DNA of 53,517 bases from Clostridium liquoris (lineage in GTDB: Bacteria; Bacillota; Clostridia; Clostridiales; Clostridiaceae): NCBI RefSeq assembly GCF_002995785.1, contig NZ_PVXO01000006.1, positions 1-53,517 of the forward strand. The letters run 5' to 3'. This document shows, in pieces, positions 1 to 7,521 of this stretch (position 1 is its first letter; each line of letters starts with the position of its first letter). Under the pieces are notes generated by a model. That model did no database searches. It saw nothing but the letters and a program-made list of their open reading frames with translations, and was not told the DNA's origin. A program made the translations under genes and the position numbers.

Positions 1-30
1 ATCCTCAATTAAAATAGTCTAGCTATAGGT

Positions 31-162
31 GATAAAACTAATCCACAGCGTCTTATGATAATTATAGTAAAAATCTTTAAGAAAGGAAAAGTATAATGAA
101 TTTTTACTATATGTTCATTATACAAGGGTATAAAATATATAAATAATAAATTCCATAGAGTA
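31..162 (+). pseudogene. Decayed N-terminal region of a cotS-family gene
   Basis: This stretch looks like the N-terminal coding part of the cotS-like gene that continues at 163, broken by frameshifts and stops. In frame 1 the translation up to the TAA at 94 reads like the paralogue's N-terminus (a PQR..IIVKIFKKGK stretch against PNR..LLKTNEGM in the gene at 2255). Frame 2 from 92 to 130 reads YNEFLLYVHYTR, which resembles the paralogue's YGIQKLLFVYGAK. Frame 1 is open again from 100 into the ORF. There is no ribosome binding site and no usable upstream start. Real decay and sequencing error cannot be told apart here. Confidence 0.5.
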
Positions 163-951
163 ATGGAATTTGTGAAAACCTCCGATGATAATATATATAC
201 TATATGGAATAATGAAATATATTGTATGATAGATTTAGTAGAAGGCAGAGAAAGTGATTATGACAATCCTATAGATTTAAGTATAGCTACAAAAGGGCTG
301 GCAGAGCTTCACCTAGCCTCAGAGGGGTTTAAAGGCAATTTATGCAGTAGGTGCAATAGCGGTAGACTAATAAACAATTTTACAAGAAGATTAAATGAAA
401 TGGGAGTTTTTAAAACTGTAGCACTTATTAATGAACATAAGAGTGATTTTGATAATATATTTCTAAGCAATGTAGATCATTATATTGCTGAGATAAAGAA
501 TAGCATAAAACTACTGGAGAATTCTTTTTACTATAAGTTATGCGCCGAAGAGAACAAAATAGTGTTGTGTCATCATGATTTAGCTAATCATAATATAATT
601 ATAAAAAACGAGGAAGCGTATTTTATAGACTTTGATTATGCTATTGTGGATTTAAGAGTACATGATTTGTGTAATTTTATAACCAAGGGAACTAAAAATT
701 ATGCTTTTGATATAGAAAAAGGGAAGAATATATTAGAAGAGTATTCTAGCATAAATCCTTTAGATAAGAGAGAATTATCCGTACTATATGGAATGTTAAC
801 TTTCCCACAGGATTTTTATAGTATTGTAAAGGATTATTATACTAGAAGAAAAGATTGGACTGAGGGGACCTTTGTAGATAGAATCAAAAGGAAAACACAA
901 GGAGAAGAATTTAGATTAGAATTTTTAAAGGCATTTGAAGATTTACTGTAA
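163..951 (+). CDS. CotS-family spore coat kinase-like protein, 5'-truncated, possible pseudogene
   Basis: The 262-residue reading frame belongs to the CotS/aminoglycoside-phosphotransferase-fold family of spore coat proteins. The catalytic-loop motif HHDLANHN and the metal-binding segment IDFDYA are both present, as in its paralogue at 2255. It lacks about 65-75 N-terminal residues: its first residues align with roughly residue 65 of the paralogue, where the nucleotide-binding lobe should already be under way. The ATG at 163 has no AGGAGG-like site, and upstream sequence carries out-of-frame remnants of the missing part. It is therefore probably a degrading gene, although the C-terminal lobe is intact. 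The family sits on or under the spore coat; substrates are not known. Confidence 0.65.
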   Translation: MEFVKTSDDNIYTIWNNEIYCMIDLVEGRESDYDNPIDLSIATKGLAELHLASEGFKGNLCSRCNSGRLINNFTRRLNEMGVFKTVALINEHKSDFDNIFLSNVDHYIAEIKNSIKLLENSFYYKLCAEENKIVLCHHDLANHNIIIKNEEAYFIDFDYAIVDLRVHDLCNFITKGTKNYAFDIEKGKNILEEYSSINPLDKRELSVLYGMLTFPQDFYSIVKDYYTRRKDWTEGTFVDRIKRKTQGEEFRLEFLKAFEDLL

Positions 952-956
952 ATAAA

Positions 957-985
957 AGCCAATAGATTTATCTATTGGCTTTTTT
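957..985. terminator. Bidirectional terminator between cotS-like and cotSA
   Basis: Perfect 11-bp stem, AGCCAATAGAT (957-967) with ATCTATTGGCT (970-980), followed by a T-run on the plus strand and preceded by an A-run that serves the convergent minus-strand gene. Confidence 0.85.
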
Positions 986-2110
986 CTATCTATTAATTAT
1001 TTTATTATAGGCAATTATAGTATCCTTGGCAGTTTTATGCCAAGTTAATTCAGAAGATCTTACTAAGCCTCTTAAAATCAAATCTTCTTTTAGTGTTTTA
1101 TCTAAGAGTATTTTATACATTGAATTGCATAACTCATCAATATTATATGGATCTACAAGTATTGCACCATCACCAACTACCTCTGGAATTGAAGTAGCAT
1201 TGGAGGCTATAACCGGAACACCGCAAGCCATAGCTTCTACTGGTGGTAACCCAAAACCTTCATAGAAGGAAGGATACACAAAAGTTTCGCAGCCGTTATA
1301 TAAATACGGCAGATGTTCCAGAGGAATAAAGCCAGGGAATATTACTTTATCTTCCACATGAAGATCTTCACAACGCTTTTTATATAAACTGTAGGAGATG
1401 CCATGCTTACCGGCTATAACTAGCTTTATTTCTTTTTTATAGCGGTTTAAAAGCATGCTAAAGGCCTCAATAAGGCCTATTATATTTTTTCTAGGACTAA
1501 AGCCTCCTACATATAATATATAATCCTCATTGATAGAGTAGTATTTTTTTATTATATTTTTACATAAACCCTTGTCTATTGGGGCATATATATCCTCACC
1601 TGCTAAGTGTGTTACAAAAATTTTATCTTTAGGGAAATTAAATGCTTTTATAATATCATTTTTAGAGTAATTTGATACGGTTATTATTCCATCACACATA
1701 GATATGATTTTAGGTAAAGTTTCATTGAAAAGCTTTAGGTATCTTTCACTAGACGTTTGTGGCATTCTATAGGGGATTACATCATGCAATGTTATTGCAA
1801 AGGCACATTTTTTATCTTCTGGAATTCCTATACCATTTTGAGGGACATGATATAGATCCATATTTTTATTTTTTAATATATTAGGCATATTTATTTCATC
1901 CCAAAAATTGTCTTTACAATGCCCGTCTACTTCTGTCATACAAAAGTTTTCATTAAAATTTATCATATTGTTGCAATTATGAGGCATAAAAATCATATAA
2001 TCATTGATAGAATCTACTTTATTAATATGGTTTATCAGTTGGTATGTGTAAGTGCCTATACCAGTGCCCCTATACCAATTAGCTGCTCTACCGTCTATTC
2101 CTATTCTCAT
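986..2110 (-). CDS. cotSA: Spore coat-associated glycosyltransferase, GT4 family (CotSA-like)
   Basis: A 374-residue GT-B fold glycosyltransferase of family GT4. The N-terminus MRIGIDGRAANWYRGTGIG is the usual acceptor-side glycine-rich start. The nucleotide-sugar half carries GGFSPRKN and the donor-binding EGFGLPPVEAMACGVPV segment with the two family glutamates. A purine-rich site (AAAGGAA) precedes the ATG. The gene lies between two cotS-family genes, the usual clostridial and Bacillus setting for CotSA, a spore coat-associated protein. A role in glycosylating coat or exosporium components is inferred from context; donor and acceptor are unknown. Confidence 0.85.
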   Translation of the reverse strand: MRIGIDGRAANWYRGTGIGTYTYQLINHINKVDSINDYMIFMPHNCNNMINFNENFCMTEVDGHCKDNFWDEINMPNILKNKNMDLYHVPQNGIGIPEDKKCAFAITLHDVIPYRMPQTSSERYLKLFNETLPKIISMCDGIITVSNYSKNDIIKAFNFPKDKIFVTHLAGEDIYAPIDKGLCKNIIKKYYSINEDYILYVGGFSPRKNIIGLIEAFSMLLNRYKKEIKLVIAGKHGISYSLYKKRCEDLHVEDKVIFPGFIPLEHLPYLYNGCETFVYPSFYEGFGLPPVEAMACGVPVIASNATSIPEVVGDGAILVDPYNIDELCNSMYKILLDKTLKEDLILRGLVRSSELTWHKTAKDTIIAYNKIINR

Positions 2111-2254
2111 AAGAATATTCCTTTCATAAACTAATTATATTTCATTATATTAATAGGGAGCGAAAAGTGTTAATAAATTAACCTCACTAGAACATTATAA
2201 GTTATCTTCTAAAAACCATATCCTTTACATATAAATTATAAGGAGGTGATTACT

Positions 2255-3259
2255 ATGATGAGAGAATTTGAAATTGAGAGACAGTTTGATATTAAAATTG
2301 AAAGCCTAAAGCCTAATAGAGGTGTTTATTTATTAAAAACAAATGAGGGTATGAGATGCTTAAAGAAAATTAACTATGGAATTCAAAAACTTCTTTTTGT
2401 ATATGGAGCCAAGGAACATCTTATATCCAATGGATTTACAAGAGTGGATAAATATTTTTTAAATACTGAGGAACATCCTTATGCAATTGTTAATGAAGAT
2501 ATATATACCCTTTCTCAATGGCTAGATGGAAGGGAAGCAGATTTTAGAAGCAAGGAAGATTTAATAATAGCCGCAGAAAACTTAGCCCATATGCATATAG
2601 CTTCAAAGGGATATGAGCCTCCTGAAAATAGCAAATTAAAAACAGATTTAGGTAGATGGCCTCATCTTATGGAAAAGAGAGTGAAATCTCTAGATAAAAT
2701 GAGGGACATGGCTAGAAAGAAGAGCAATAAAAATGATTTTGAAATGAATTATATAAAGTCAGTACAGTTTTACAAGGATCTAGGGAAAAGGGCAATGAAT
2801 ATATTGAGGGATTCTCAGTATATGGAACTATGCAAAATAGCAGAAGAGGAGAAGAGTTTTTGCCATCATGATTATACTTATCATAACATAATTATTGATG
2901 AAGATAATTGCGTTAATGTAATTGATTTTGATTATTGTAAAAGGGAAATTAGAGTGTATGATATATTTTCATTTATGATAAAGGTTCTAAAAAGAGTGGA
3001 TTGGGATATAAATTATGCTAATCTGATTTTGGATTCTTATAATAATATATATCCTCTTAATGATAATGATTATAGAGTTTTATTTGCATTTTTATTATTT
3101 CCTCAGAGATATTGGAGACTTTCCAATAGGTATTATTATAATGAAGTAAGTTGGCCATTAAATACCTTTAACAATAAGGTGGAGGAATTGATAGCTGAAC
3201 AGGACAAATATATTAATTTTATCGAAGAATTTAAGAAGACATATAATCAAAAGGAATAA
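2255..3259 (+). CDS. cotS: CotS-family spore coat kinase-like protein
   Basis: A full-length (334 residue) member of the CotS family, which has the protein-kinase-like fold shared with choline and aminoglycoside kinases. It carries the catalytic-loop motif HHDYTYHN and the metal-binding VIDFDYC segment. The start is taken as ATG 2255, eight bases after AGGAGG at 2241-2246; a GTG at 2246 overlaps that site and is unlikely. It is divergent from cotSA and is the intact paralogue of the truncated gene at 163. In Bacillus CotS is a coat protein dependent on SpoIVA and CotE. Kinase activity is possible from the motifs but unproven for the family. Confidence 0.85.
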   Translation: MMREFEIERQFDIKIESLKPNRGVYLLKTNEGMRCLKKINYGIQKLLFVYGAKEHLISNGFTRVDKYFLNTEEHPYAIVNEDIYTLSQWLDGREADFRSKEDLIIAAENLAHMHIASKGYEPPENSKLKTDLGRWPHLMEKRVKSLDKMRDMARKKSNKNDFEMNYIKSVQFYKDLGKRAMNILRDSQYMELCKIAEEEKSFCHHDYTYHNIIIDEDNCVNVIDFDYCKREIRVYDIFSFMIKVLKRVDWDINYANLILDSYNNIYPLNDNDYRVLFAFLLFPQRYWRLSNRYYYNEVSWPLNTFNNKVEELIAEQDKYINFIEEFKKTYNQKE

Positions 3260-3266
3260 TTAATAT

Positions 3267-3298
3267 GGCATGTAACGCTTTCATAAGCAATACATGCC
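3267..3298 (+). terminator. Hairpin after cotS
   Basis: GGCATGTA (3267-3274) pairs with TACATGCC (3291-3298), with a nested GCTT/AAGC stem. The following T-tract is weak (AATTATTTTG), so termination is likely but not certain. Confidence 0.5.
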
Positions 3299-3309
3299 AA
3301 TTATTTTGC

Positions 3310-3337
3310 ACCTAAGTAGGGGTAGGGTCATATAATA
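3310..3337 (+). promoter_or_regulatory. Candidate sigma-K promoter of yabG
   Basis: An AC dinucleotide at 3310-3311, a 17-nt spacer and CATATAATA at 3329-3337 fit the sigma-K pattern AC-N16/17-CATANNNTA. yabG is a late mother-cell (sigma-K) gene in Bacillus, so pattern and expected regulation agree. Confidence 0.55.
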
Positions 3338-3367
3338 TATCATGAATTTTTATGTGGGGATGATTTT

Positions 3368-4228
3368 ATGAAAGTAGGAGATATAGTTGTAAGGGTGTCT
3401 TATGGTAAGGATATTACATTTAAAATAATAGATATAAAAGATACAGAACAAGGATACATGTATACCTTAAAAGGAATAAATTTAAGGATAATAGCTGACT
3501 CTTTAGAGGATGATCTAGAAGTAGTTGCAGAAGGAAAATCTACTCAATATGATCAAGTATTCAATAGAAAAGTAAATACTTCTATAAAAAGAATACTAAT
3601 AAATCGAGGAAATATAAAAAATTATACTAGATCTATAGCCATAAATGAAAAAAAAGATTTATCCTTTGGAAGACCCGGAAAGATATTACACATAGATGGA
3701 GATGCTGAATATTTAGATGTATGTCTTAAAGTATATAAGCAGCTAGCTCTAGATGTTGTTGGTAAGGTAATCCCTGAAAAAGATCAGCCTAAACAGGTAT
3801 TAGAAATGGTTAAGTCAGTAAAACCAGATATTGTGGTTATAACAGGGCATGATGCAGTAGCAAAAGACACCAAAGATTATATGGACTTAAAAAATTATAA
3901 AAATTCTAAGTATTTTATAGATACTGTAATAGAACTTAGAAACTATGAGCCAGGTTATGATAATTTAGTTATTTTTGCAGGTGCCTGCCAATCCCACTAT
4001 GAAGCTATATTAGATGCAGGTGCTAATTTTGCTAGTTCACCTAATAGAGTACTTATTCATTGTTTGGATCCTGTGTTTTTATGTGAGAAAATAGCCTATA
4101 CCAATATTGAAAAAGTAGTGGCAATACAGGAGGCTCTTGAAAACACCATAAGCGGAGCAAAGGGTATAGGAGGGCTTCAAACAAGGGGCAAATATAGAGA
4201 AGGATTTCCTAAATCCCAATATTCATAA
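3368..4228 (+). CDS. yabG: Sporulation-specific protease YabG
   Basis: A 286-residue protein of the YabG family (peptidase family U57), recognised along its length from MKVGDIVVRVSYGKDI through a central VVITGHDA segment to the conserved IFAGACQSHYEAILDAGANFASSP block. YabG is a mother-cell protease that processes coat and cortex-associated proteins during spore maturation; in C. difficile it also processes germination factors. The start ATG 3368 follows GGGGATG. The gene stands alone between two hairpins with its own candidate sigma-K promoter, close to cotS and cotSA, and veg follows as in many clostridia. Confidence 0.92.
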   Translation: MKVGDIVVRVSYGKDITFKIIDIKDTEQGYMYTLKGINLRIIADSLEDDLEVVAEGKSTQYDQVFNRKVNTSIKRILINRGNIKNYTRSIAINEKKDLSFGRPGKILHIDGDAEYLDVCLKVYKQLALDVVGKVIPEKDQPKQVLEMVKSVKPDIVVITGHDAVAKDTKDYMDLKNYKNSKYFIDTVIELRNYEPGYDNLVIFAGACQSHYEAILDAGANFASSPNRVLIHCLDPVFLCEKIAYTNIEKVVAIQEALENTISGAKGIGGLQTRGKYREGFPKSQYS

Positions 4229-4230
4229 TG

Positions 4231-4273
4231 AAAATCCTGCTATGGCTACCATTTTACACATAGCAGGATTTTT
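4231..4273 (+). terminator. Terminator of yabG
   Basis: AAATCCTGCTATG (4232-4244) pairs with CATAGCAGGATTT (4259-4271), giving a 13-bp stem that runs into a T-tract. Confidence 0.9.
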
Positions 4274-4420
4274 ATTATGAATATATATGAAAGATATAGG
4301 GAATAATAGTTTAGAGCTGAATTCTCTCGTATAAACAATGAATACGTTTTATAATATTTATCTTTGGGCAAATATTAATATTGACAAATCACTAAAATAA
4401 ATATAAAATTAAAAGTTTAG

Positions 4421-4449
4421 TTGACATTCAATATATAATAATATATAAT
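4421..4449 (+). promoter_or_regulatory. Consensus sigma-A promoter of veg
   Basis: TTGACA at 4421-4426 and TATAAT at 4444-4449 are separated by exactly 17 bp, a full match to the vegetative consensus. The veg promoter is also very strong in Bacillus. A second TTGACA lies at 4381 but its best -10 is only 15 bp away. Confidence 0.9.
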
Positions 4450-4475
4450 TAAAATGTGGAAAGAGGGTGTTTGCT

Positions 4476-4709
4476 GTGGAAAGAGGCAATGTGTTGGCTA
4501 CTATAAAAAAAGATATAGAAAGCCATGTTGGAGAAAGCGTGACTCTTAAAGCTAATGGGGGAAGAAGAAAGACCTTTGTGAATAAAGGAACAATAGAAAA
4601 GGCATACCCCAGCATATTTGTAATAAGATTAGACAATGACACCCAAAGGACAGTGACATATAGTTATTCAGATGTACTAACAAAGACAGTTCAATTAGTA
4701 TATGCTTAA
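4476..4709 (+). CDS. veg: Veg family protein
   Basis: A 77-residue Veg protein, recognised by LKANGGRRKTF, AYPSIFVIRLDND and VTYSYSDVLTKTVQ. The fold is a small SH3-like barrel. In Bacillus Veg is highly expressed, and it has been linked to biofilm-gene regulation and early spore germination; the biochemical role is unsettled. GTG 4476 is chosen because AGAGGGTG lies six bases upstream; the earlier in-frame GTG at 4467 overlaps that site. Its promoter matches the sigma-A consensus exactly. Confidence 0.9.
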   Translation: MERGNVLATIKKDIESHVGESVTLKANGGRRKTFVNKGTIEKAYPSIFVIRLDNDTQRTVTYSYSDVLTKTVQLVYA

Positions 4710-4711
4710 AT

Positions 4712-4739
4712 AAAAGCAGTACCTTAAGGTACTGCTTTT
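4712..4739 (+). terminator. Terminator of veg
   Basis: Perfect 12-bp stem, AAAAGCAGTACC (4712-4723), loop TTAA, GGTACTGCTTTT (4728-4739). Confidence 0.9.
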
Positions 4740-4763
4740 CTTGTATATTAAGGTTTTTTAAGT

Positions 4764-4849
4764 AAAAAAGAAAGATGGTGGGTTCCATCTTTCAACTATG
4801 GTATAAAAGGGTATTGAGAATTTATGAGAGGTTATATGGTCAACAACCA
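4764..4849 (-). ncRNA. Candidate small RNA between veg and sipL
   Basis: On the minus strand a strong sigma-A-like promoter (4856-4884) is followed about 80 nt downstream by a perfect 9-bp hairpin GAAAGATGG/CCATCTTTC (4793-4785 with 4778-4770) and then six Ts (4769-4764). No gene on that strand lies between them. The predicted transcript of about 86 nt begins with a small hairpin (TGGT, loop TGTTG, ACCA) and has an apparently unpaired ACCUCUC stretch that could pair with ribosome binding sites. I do not recognise it as a known family. Expression is not shown by sequence alone. Confidence 0.5.
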
Positions 4850-4855
4850 TGTTTT

Positions 4856-4884
4856 ATAATACGCTAAAATATTTTATATGTCAA
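4856..4884 (-). promoter_or_regulatory. Sigma-A promoter of the candidate small RNA
   Basis: Read on the minus strand: TTGACA (4884-4879), 17-bp spacer, TATTAT (4861-4856). The predicted start is near 4849. No protein-coding gene is positioned to use it. Confidence 0.6.
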
Positions 4885-4990
4885 CAATGATAACAATAAT
4901 ATATCCGAGTTTTTAAAGAAAAATGATGAATTTTGTTGTAAAATATTTATTTTTCTATGGTAAACAAATCGTAAAAATATTAAAGATTAA

Positions 4991-5020
4991 TCATATTTTC
5001 TCTGAAAAAATTATATAAAT
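4991..5020 (+). promoter_or_regulatory. Candidate sigma-E promoter of sipL
   Basis: TCATATT at 4991-4997 matches the sigma-E -35 pattern fully. After 14 bp, TATATAAAT at 5012-5020 approximates the -10 CATACAAT. sipL is expected to be a mother-cell gene. The stretch 4740-5047 holds only this and the minus-strand small RNA candidate. Confidence 0.5.
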
Positions 5021-5047
5021 AGATAGTAGGTTTATATAGGAGGGAGT

Positions 5048-6616
5048 ATGAATATGGCTATAGAGCTTGTTAGAGAGAATATAGAATGTGAACAACTTCT
5101 CGGTGAAAATACTTGTGATACTGCTATCAGAGCTGAATATCTAGTACCTGATACCCATCCAGACGTAGTAAGGATATTAACTGTTGACTCAAAACCTTAT
5201 ATAGTAAATAAAGAAGTTATGAAGGATAAAGTTTATTTAGAGGGACAGATAGAGTACAATGTAATCTATTTAGCTAAAGAAGAAGATAAAATGGAAGTAT
5301 ATAATGTAACATATATGGGTAAATTTTCAAACTCCGTTGAAGTAATTGGAGCTGAACATAAGATGGATTGTGAATGTGATTGTTATGTTGAACTTATGAA
5401 ATACAATATAGTTAATGAAAGAAAAGTGGCTGTAGAAGCAGTAATTAAACTAAAAGCAGAGGTTTATAGAAATTATACCTTTGAAATAATAAAAGATATT
5501 AAAGACTCAGATGACATACAGATGTTGAAAAATCCTATGGAGGTAGACAAGATAGTAGGAACAGCTAATAGTGACATGGTAGCAAAATGCAATATGAAGA
5601 TACCTAGTGATGAACCGGAGATAGGAAATATACTTAAATGTGATATTAATATTCATAAAAAAGATATAAGAGTTATGGAAAACAAAATTTTAATAGAGGC
5701 TGCAGCGTTGATAAGCCTATTGTATAAAGGAAAGGATACAGGGGATATTGTTGCCGTTCAAGAAGATGTGGGTATTAGCAAGGAAGTTGACTATGAAGGG
5801 GTTACCTCTGCTATGGAAACCTATACTGATTTTAAAATAGATGCTATGGAACTAAATGTAAAAGAAGATGAACAGGGAGAAAATAGAGTAGTTGATATTG
5901 AAGCCTTAGTAAAAGCAGCTACACGAGTAATGTTTAAAGAAGAAATGGATATAATTCAAGATGCATATTCTCCTGCGGTATTTATGGAAATGAAGAAGGA
6001 AAATTATAAACTTAATGTAACTCATGGTCAATCAAAAGGGGAAGTAGTAGTAAAAGGAGATATAGAGACTGACAAAAACATACCCAAGATATCAGAAATA
6101 GTAATGTGTTCAGGAAAGGTATGTATTACAGAGAAGAGAATTGTTGAAGATAAGGTCATAGTAGAAGGGGTATTAAATGTAGATGTTATGTATAAGACCA
6201 GAGATGAAAATAATTATATAGGCAGTGTCTCTGAAGAAATACCATTTAGTTGTCCTGTAGATTTACCTGGCTGTAAAATTCAAATGCAGAGCATAGGCAA
6301 AGCTTTTTTAGAAAGTGTAGAAGCTTCTATAGAAGCTGGTAATATAGCTGTAAAAGCGGTTGTTCAGGTATATGTAAGAGTAAATTATATTATGCCAAAA
6401 GAGTTTTTAGTAGATATTTCTCCTGTAGAGGGAGAAATACCAAAAAAGAAATCTAGTCTTACTATCTATATTGTACAAAACGGAGACACTTTATGGAAAA
6501 TAGCTAAGAAGTATTTTACTACAATGGATACTTTAATAAAGGTAAATAATATAGAAAATCCAGATGCAATTAAATTGGGTGAAAAATTAATAATACCTGG
6601 AAGAGCTTATATGTAA
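5048..6616 (+). CDS. sipL: SpoIVA-interacting morphogenetic protein SipL (SPOCS repeats plus LysM)
   Basis: A 522-residue protein with tandem SPOCS (DUF3794) domains over most of its length and a C-terminal LysM domain at about residues 475-520, starting YIVQNGDTLWKIAKKY and ending with a KLIIPGR motif. This architecture matches SipL, which in C. difficile binds SpoIVA through LysM and anchors the coat to the forespore. The start is ATG 5048 or the in-frame ATG 5054; AGGAGGG at 5038-5044 suits either. The gene has its own sigma-E-like promoter and a strong terminator. Domain content is certain; orthology to SipL is very likely. Confidence 0.88.
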   Translation: MNMAIELVRENIECEQLLGENTCDTAIRAEYLVPDTHPDVVRILTVDSKPYIVNKEVMKDKVYLEGQIEYNVIYLAKEEDKMEVYNVTYMGKFSNSVEVIGAEHKMDCECDCYVELMKYNIVNERKVAVEAVIKLKAEVYRNYTFEIIKDIKDSDDIQMLKNPMEVDKIVGTANSDMVAKCNMKIPSDEPEIGNILKCDINIHKKDIRVMENKILIEAAALISLLYKGKDTGDIVAVQEDVGISKEVDYEGVTSAMETYTDFKIDAMELNVKEDEQGENRVVDIEALVKAATRVMFKEEMDIIQDAYSPAVFMEMKKENYKLNVTHGQSKGEVVVKGDIETDKNIPKISEIVMCSGKVCITEKRIVEDKVIVEGVLNVDVMYKTRDENNYIGSVSEEIPFSCPVDLPGCKIQMQSIGKAFLESVEASIEAGNIAVKAVVQVYVRVNYIMPKEFLVDISPVEGEIPKKKSSLTIYIVQNGDTLWKIAKKYFTTMDTLIKVNNIENPDAIKLGEKLIIPGRAYM

Positions 6617-6625
6617 ACTGTAAAA

Positions 6626-6656
6626 CCTGCGGTGCGTAAACTGCAGGCTTTTTTTA
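6626..6656 (+). terminator. Terminator of sipL
   Basis: CCTGCGGT (6626-6633) pairs with ACTGCAGG (6640-6647) with one G-U pair, and a T-run follows. Confidence 0.85.
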
Positions 6657-6720
6657 TGTTTATGTATAATACTTATAAAAGTGGTAAAAATAAAAAATAC
6701 CTGTGAAAAGAGGTGTTTTT

Positions 6721-7518
6721 GTGGAGGAAAAACTACAAGGTGATTTAATAATAATAGGTGGAGCAGAGGATAAAAAAGGAGAAAAAAGTATACTAAAAGA
6801 GGTATGCAGCAGGATTGATAAAGAAAATGGCGAGATTGTCATAGCTACAGTAGCCTCAGGTGTACCGGAGGAATTGGGATTTCAATATAAAAATATATTT
6901 CAAAACCTAGGTGTGAACCATATCTCTATACTTAATGTAAGGGAAAGGGAGGATGCTTTTGATAATTATAATATAGAATTAATTAAGAAAGCTTCTGTAG
7001 TTTTCTTTACAGGGGGAGATCAACTGAGAATTACTAGTTTATTAGGGGGCACTAGATTATATAAGGCCATGAAGGAAAGTTATGAAAGTGGATGTACATA
7101 TGTAGGCACTTCCGCAGGGGCCTCTGCAATGAGTGAGACTATGATAGTAACTGGACCAGATGAGGAATCTCCTAAAAAGTGTACTTTAAAAATGGCACCT
7201 GGATTAGGATTAATTAAAGGTGTAATAATAGATCAACACTTTGCTCAAAGAGGCAGAATAGGAAGGCTTCTTGTTGGTATAGCAGAAAATCCCCAAAGTA
7301 TAGGTATAGGGATAGATGAAGATACTGCTATGGTTGTAGATAATAAGGCTCAGTTTAAGGTAATAGGCTCTGGGGCAGTATATATTATTGATGGAAGTGA
7401 AATAACCGCTACAAACGTCTCTGAACAGAACCAAAATGAGATATTATCAATATTCAATATAAAAATGCACGTACTTAAAAAGGACGATAAATTTGATTTA
7501 AATAGGAGGACACCTTAG
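6721..7518 (+). CDS. cphB: Cyanophycinase
   Basis: A 265-residue serine hydrolase of peptidase family S51. The nucleophile elbow GTSAGAS puts the catalytic serine near residue 131, and the N-terminal LIIIGGAED and FFTGGDQ segments are typical. Cyanophycinase cleaves the Asp-Arg polymer cyanophycin to beta-Asp-Arg dipeptides. GTG 6721 is chosen because AGAGGTG lies five bases upstream; the in-frame GTG at 6703 would precede that site. It ends three bases before cphA, so the two are one operon. Cyanophycin has been implicated in spore assembly in C. perfringens; the sipL neighbourhood fits that, but function here is inferred. Confidence 0.93.
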   Translation: MEEKLQGDLIIIGGAEDKKGEKSILKEVCSRIDKENGEIVIATVASGVPEELGFQYKNIFQNLGVNHISILNVREREDAFDNYNIELIKKASVVFFTGGDQLRITSLLGGTRLYKAMKESYESGCTYVGTSAGASAMSETMIVTGPDEESPKKCTLKMAPGLGLIKGVIIDQHFAQRGRIGRLLVGIAENPQSIGIGIDEDTAMVVDNKAQFKVIGSGAVYIIDGSEITATNVSEQNQNEILSIFNIKMHVLKKDDKFDLNRRTP

Positions 7519-7521
7519 AAA

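Noticed and set aside
4434-4439. First TATAAT in the veg promoter region
   Set aside because: Only 7 bp from the TTGACA at 4421; the second TATAAT at 4444 has the correct 17-bp spacing.
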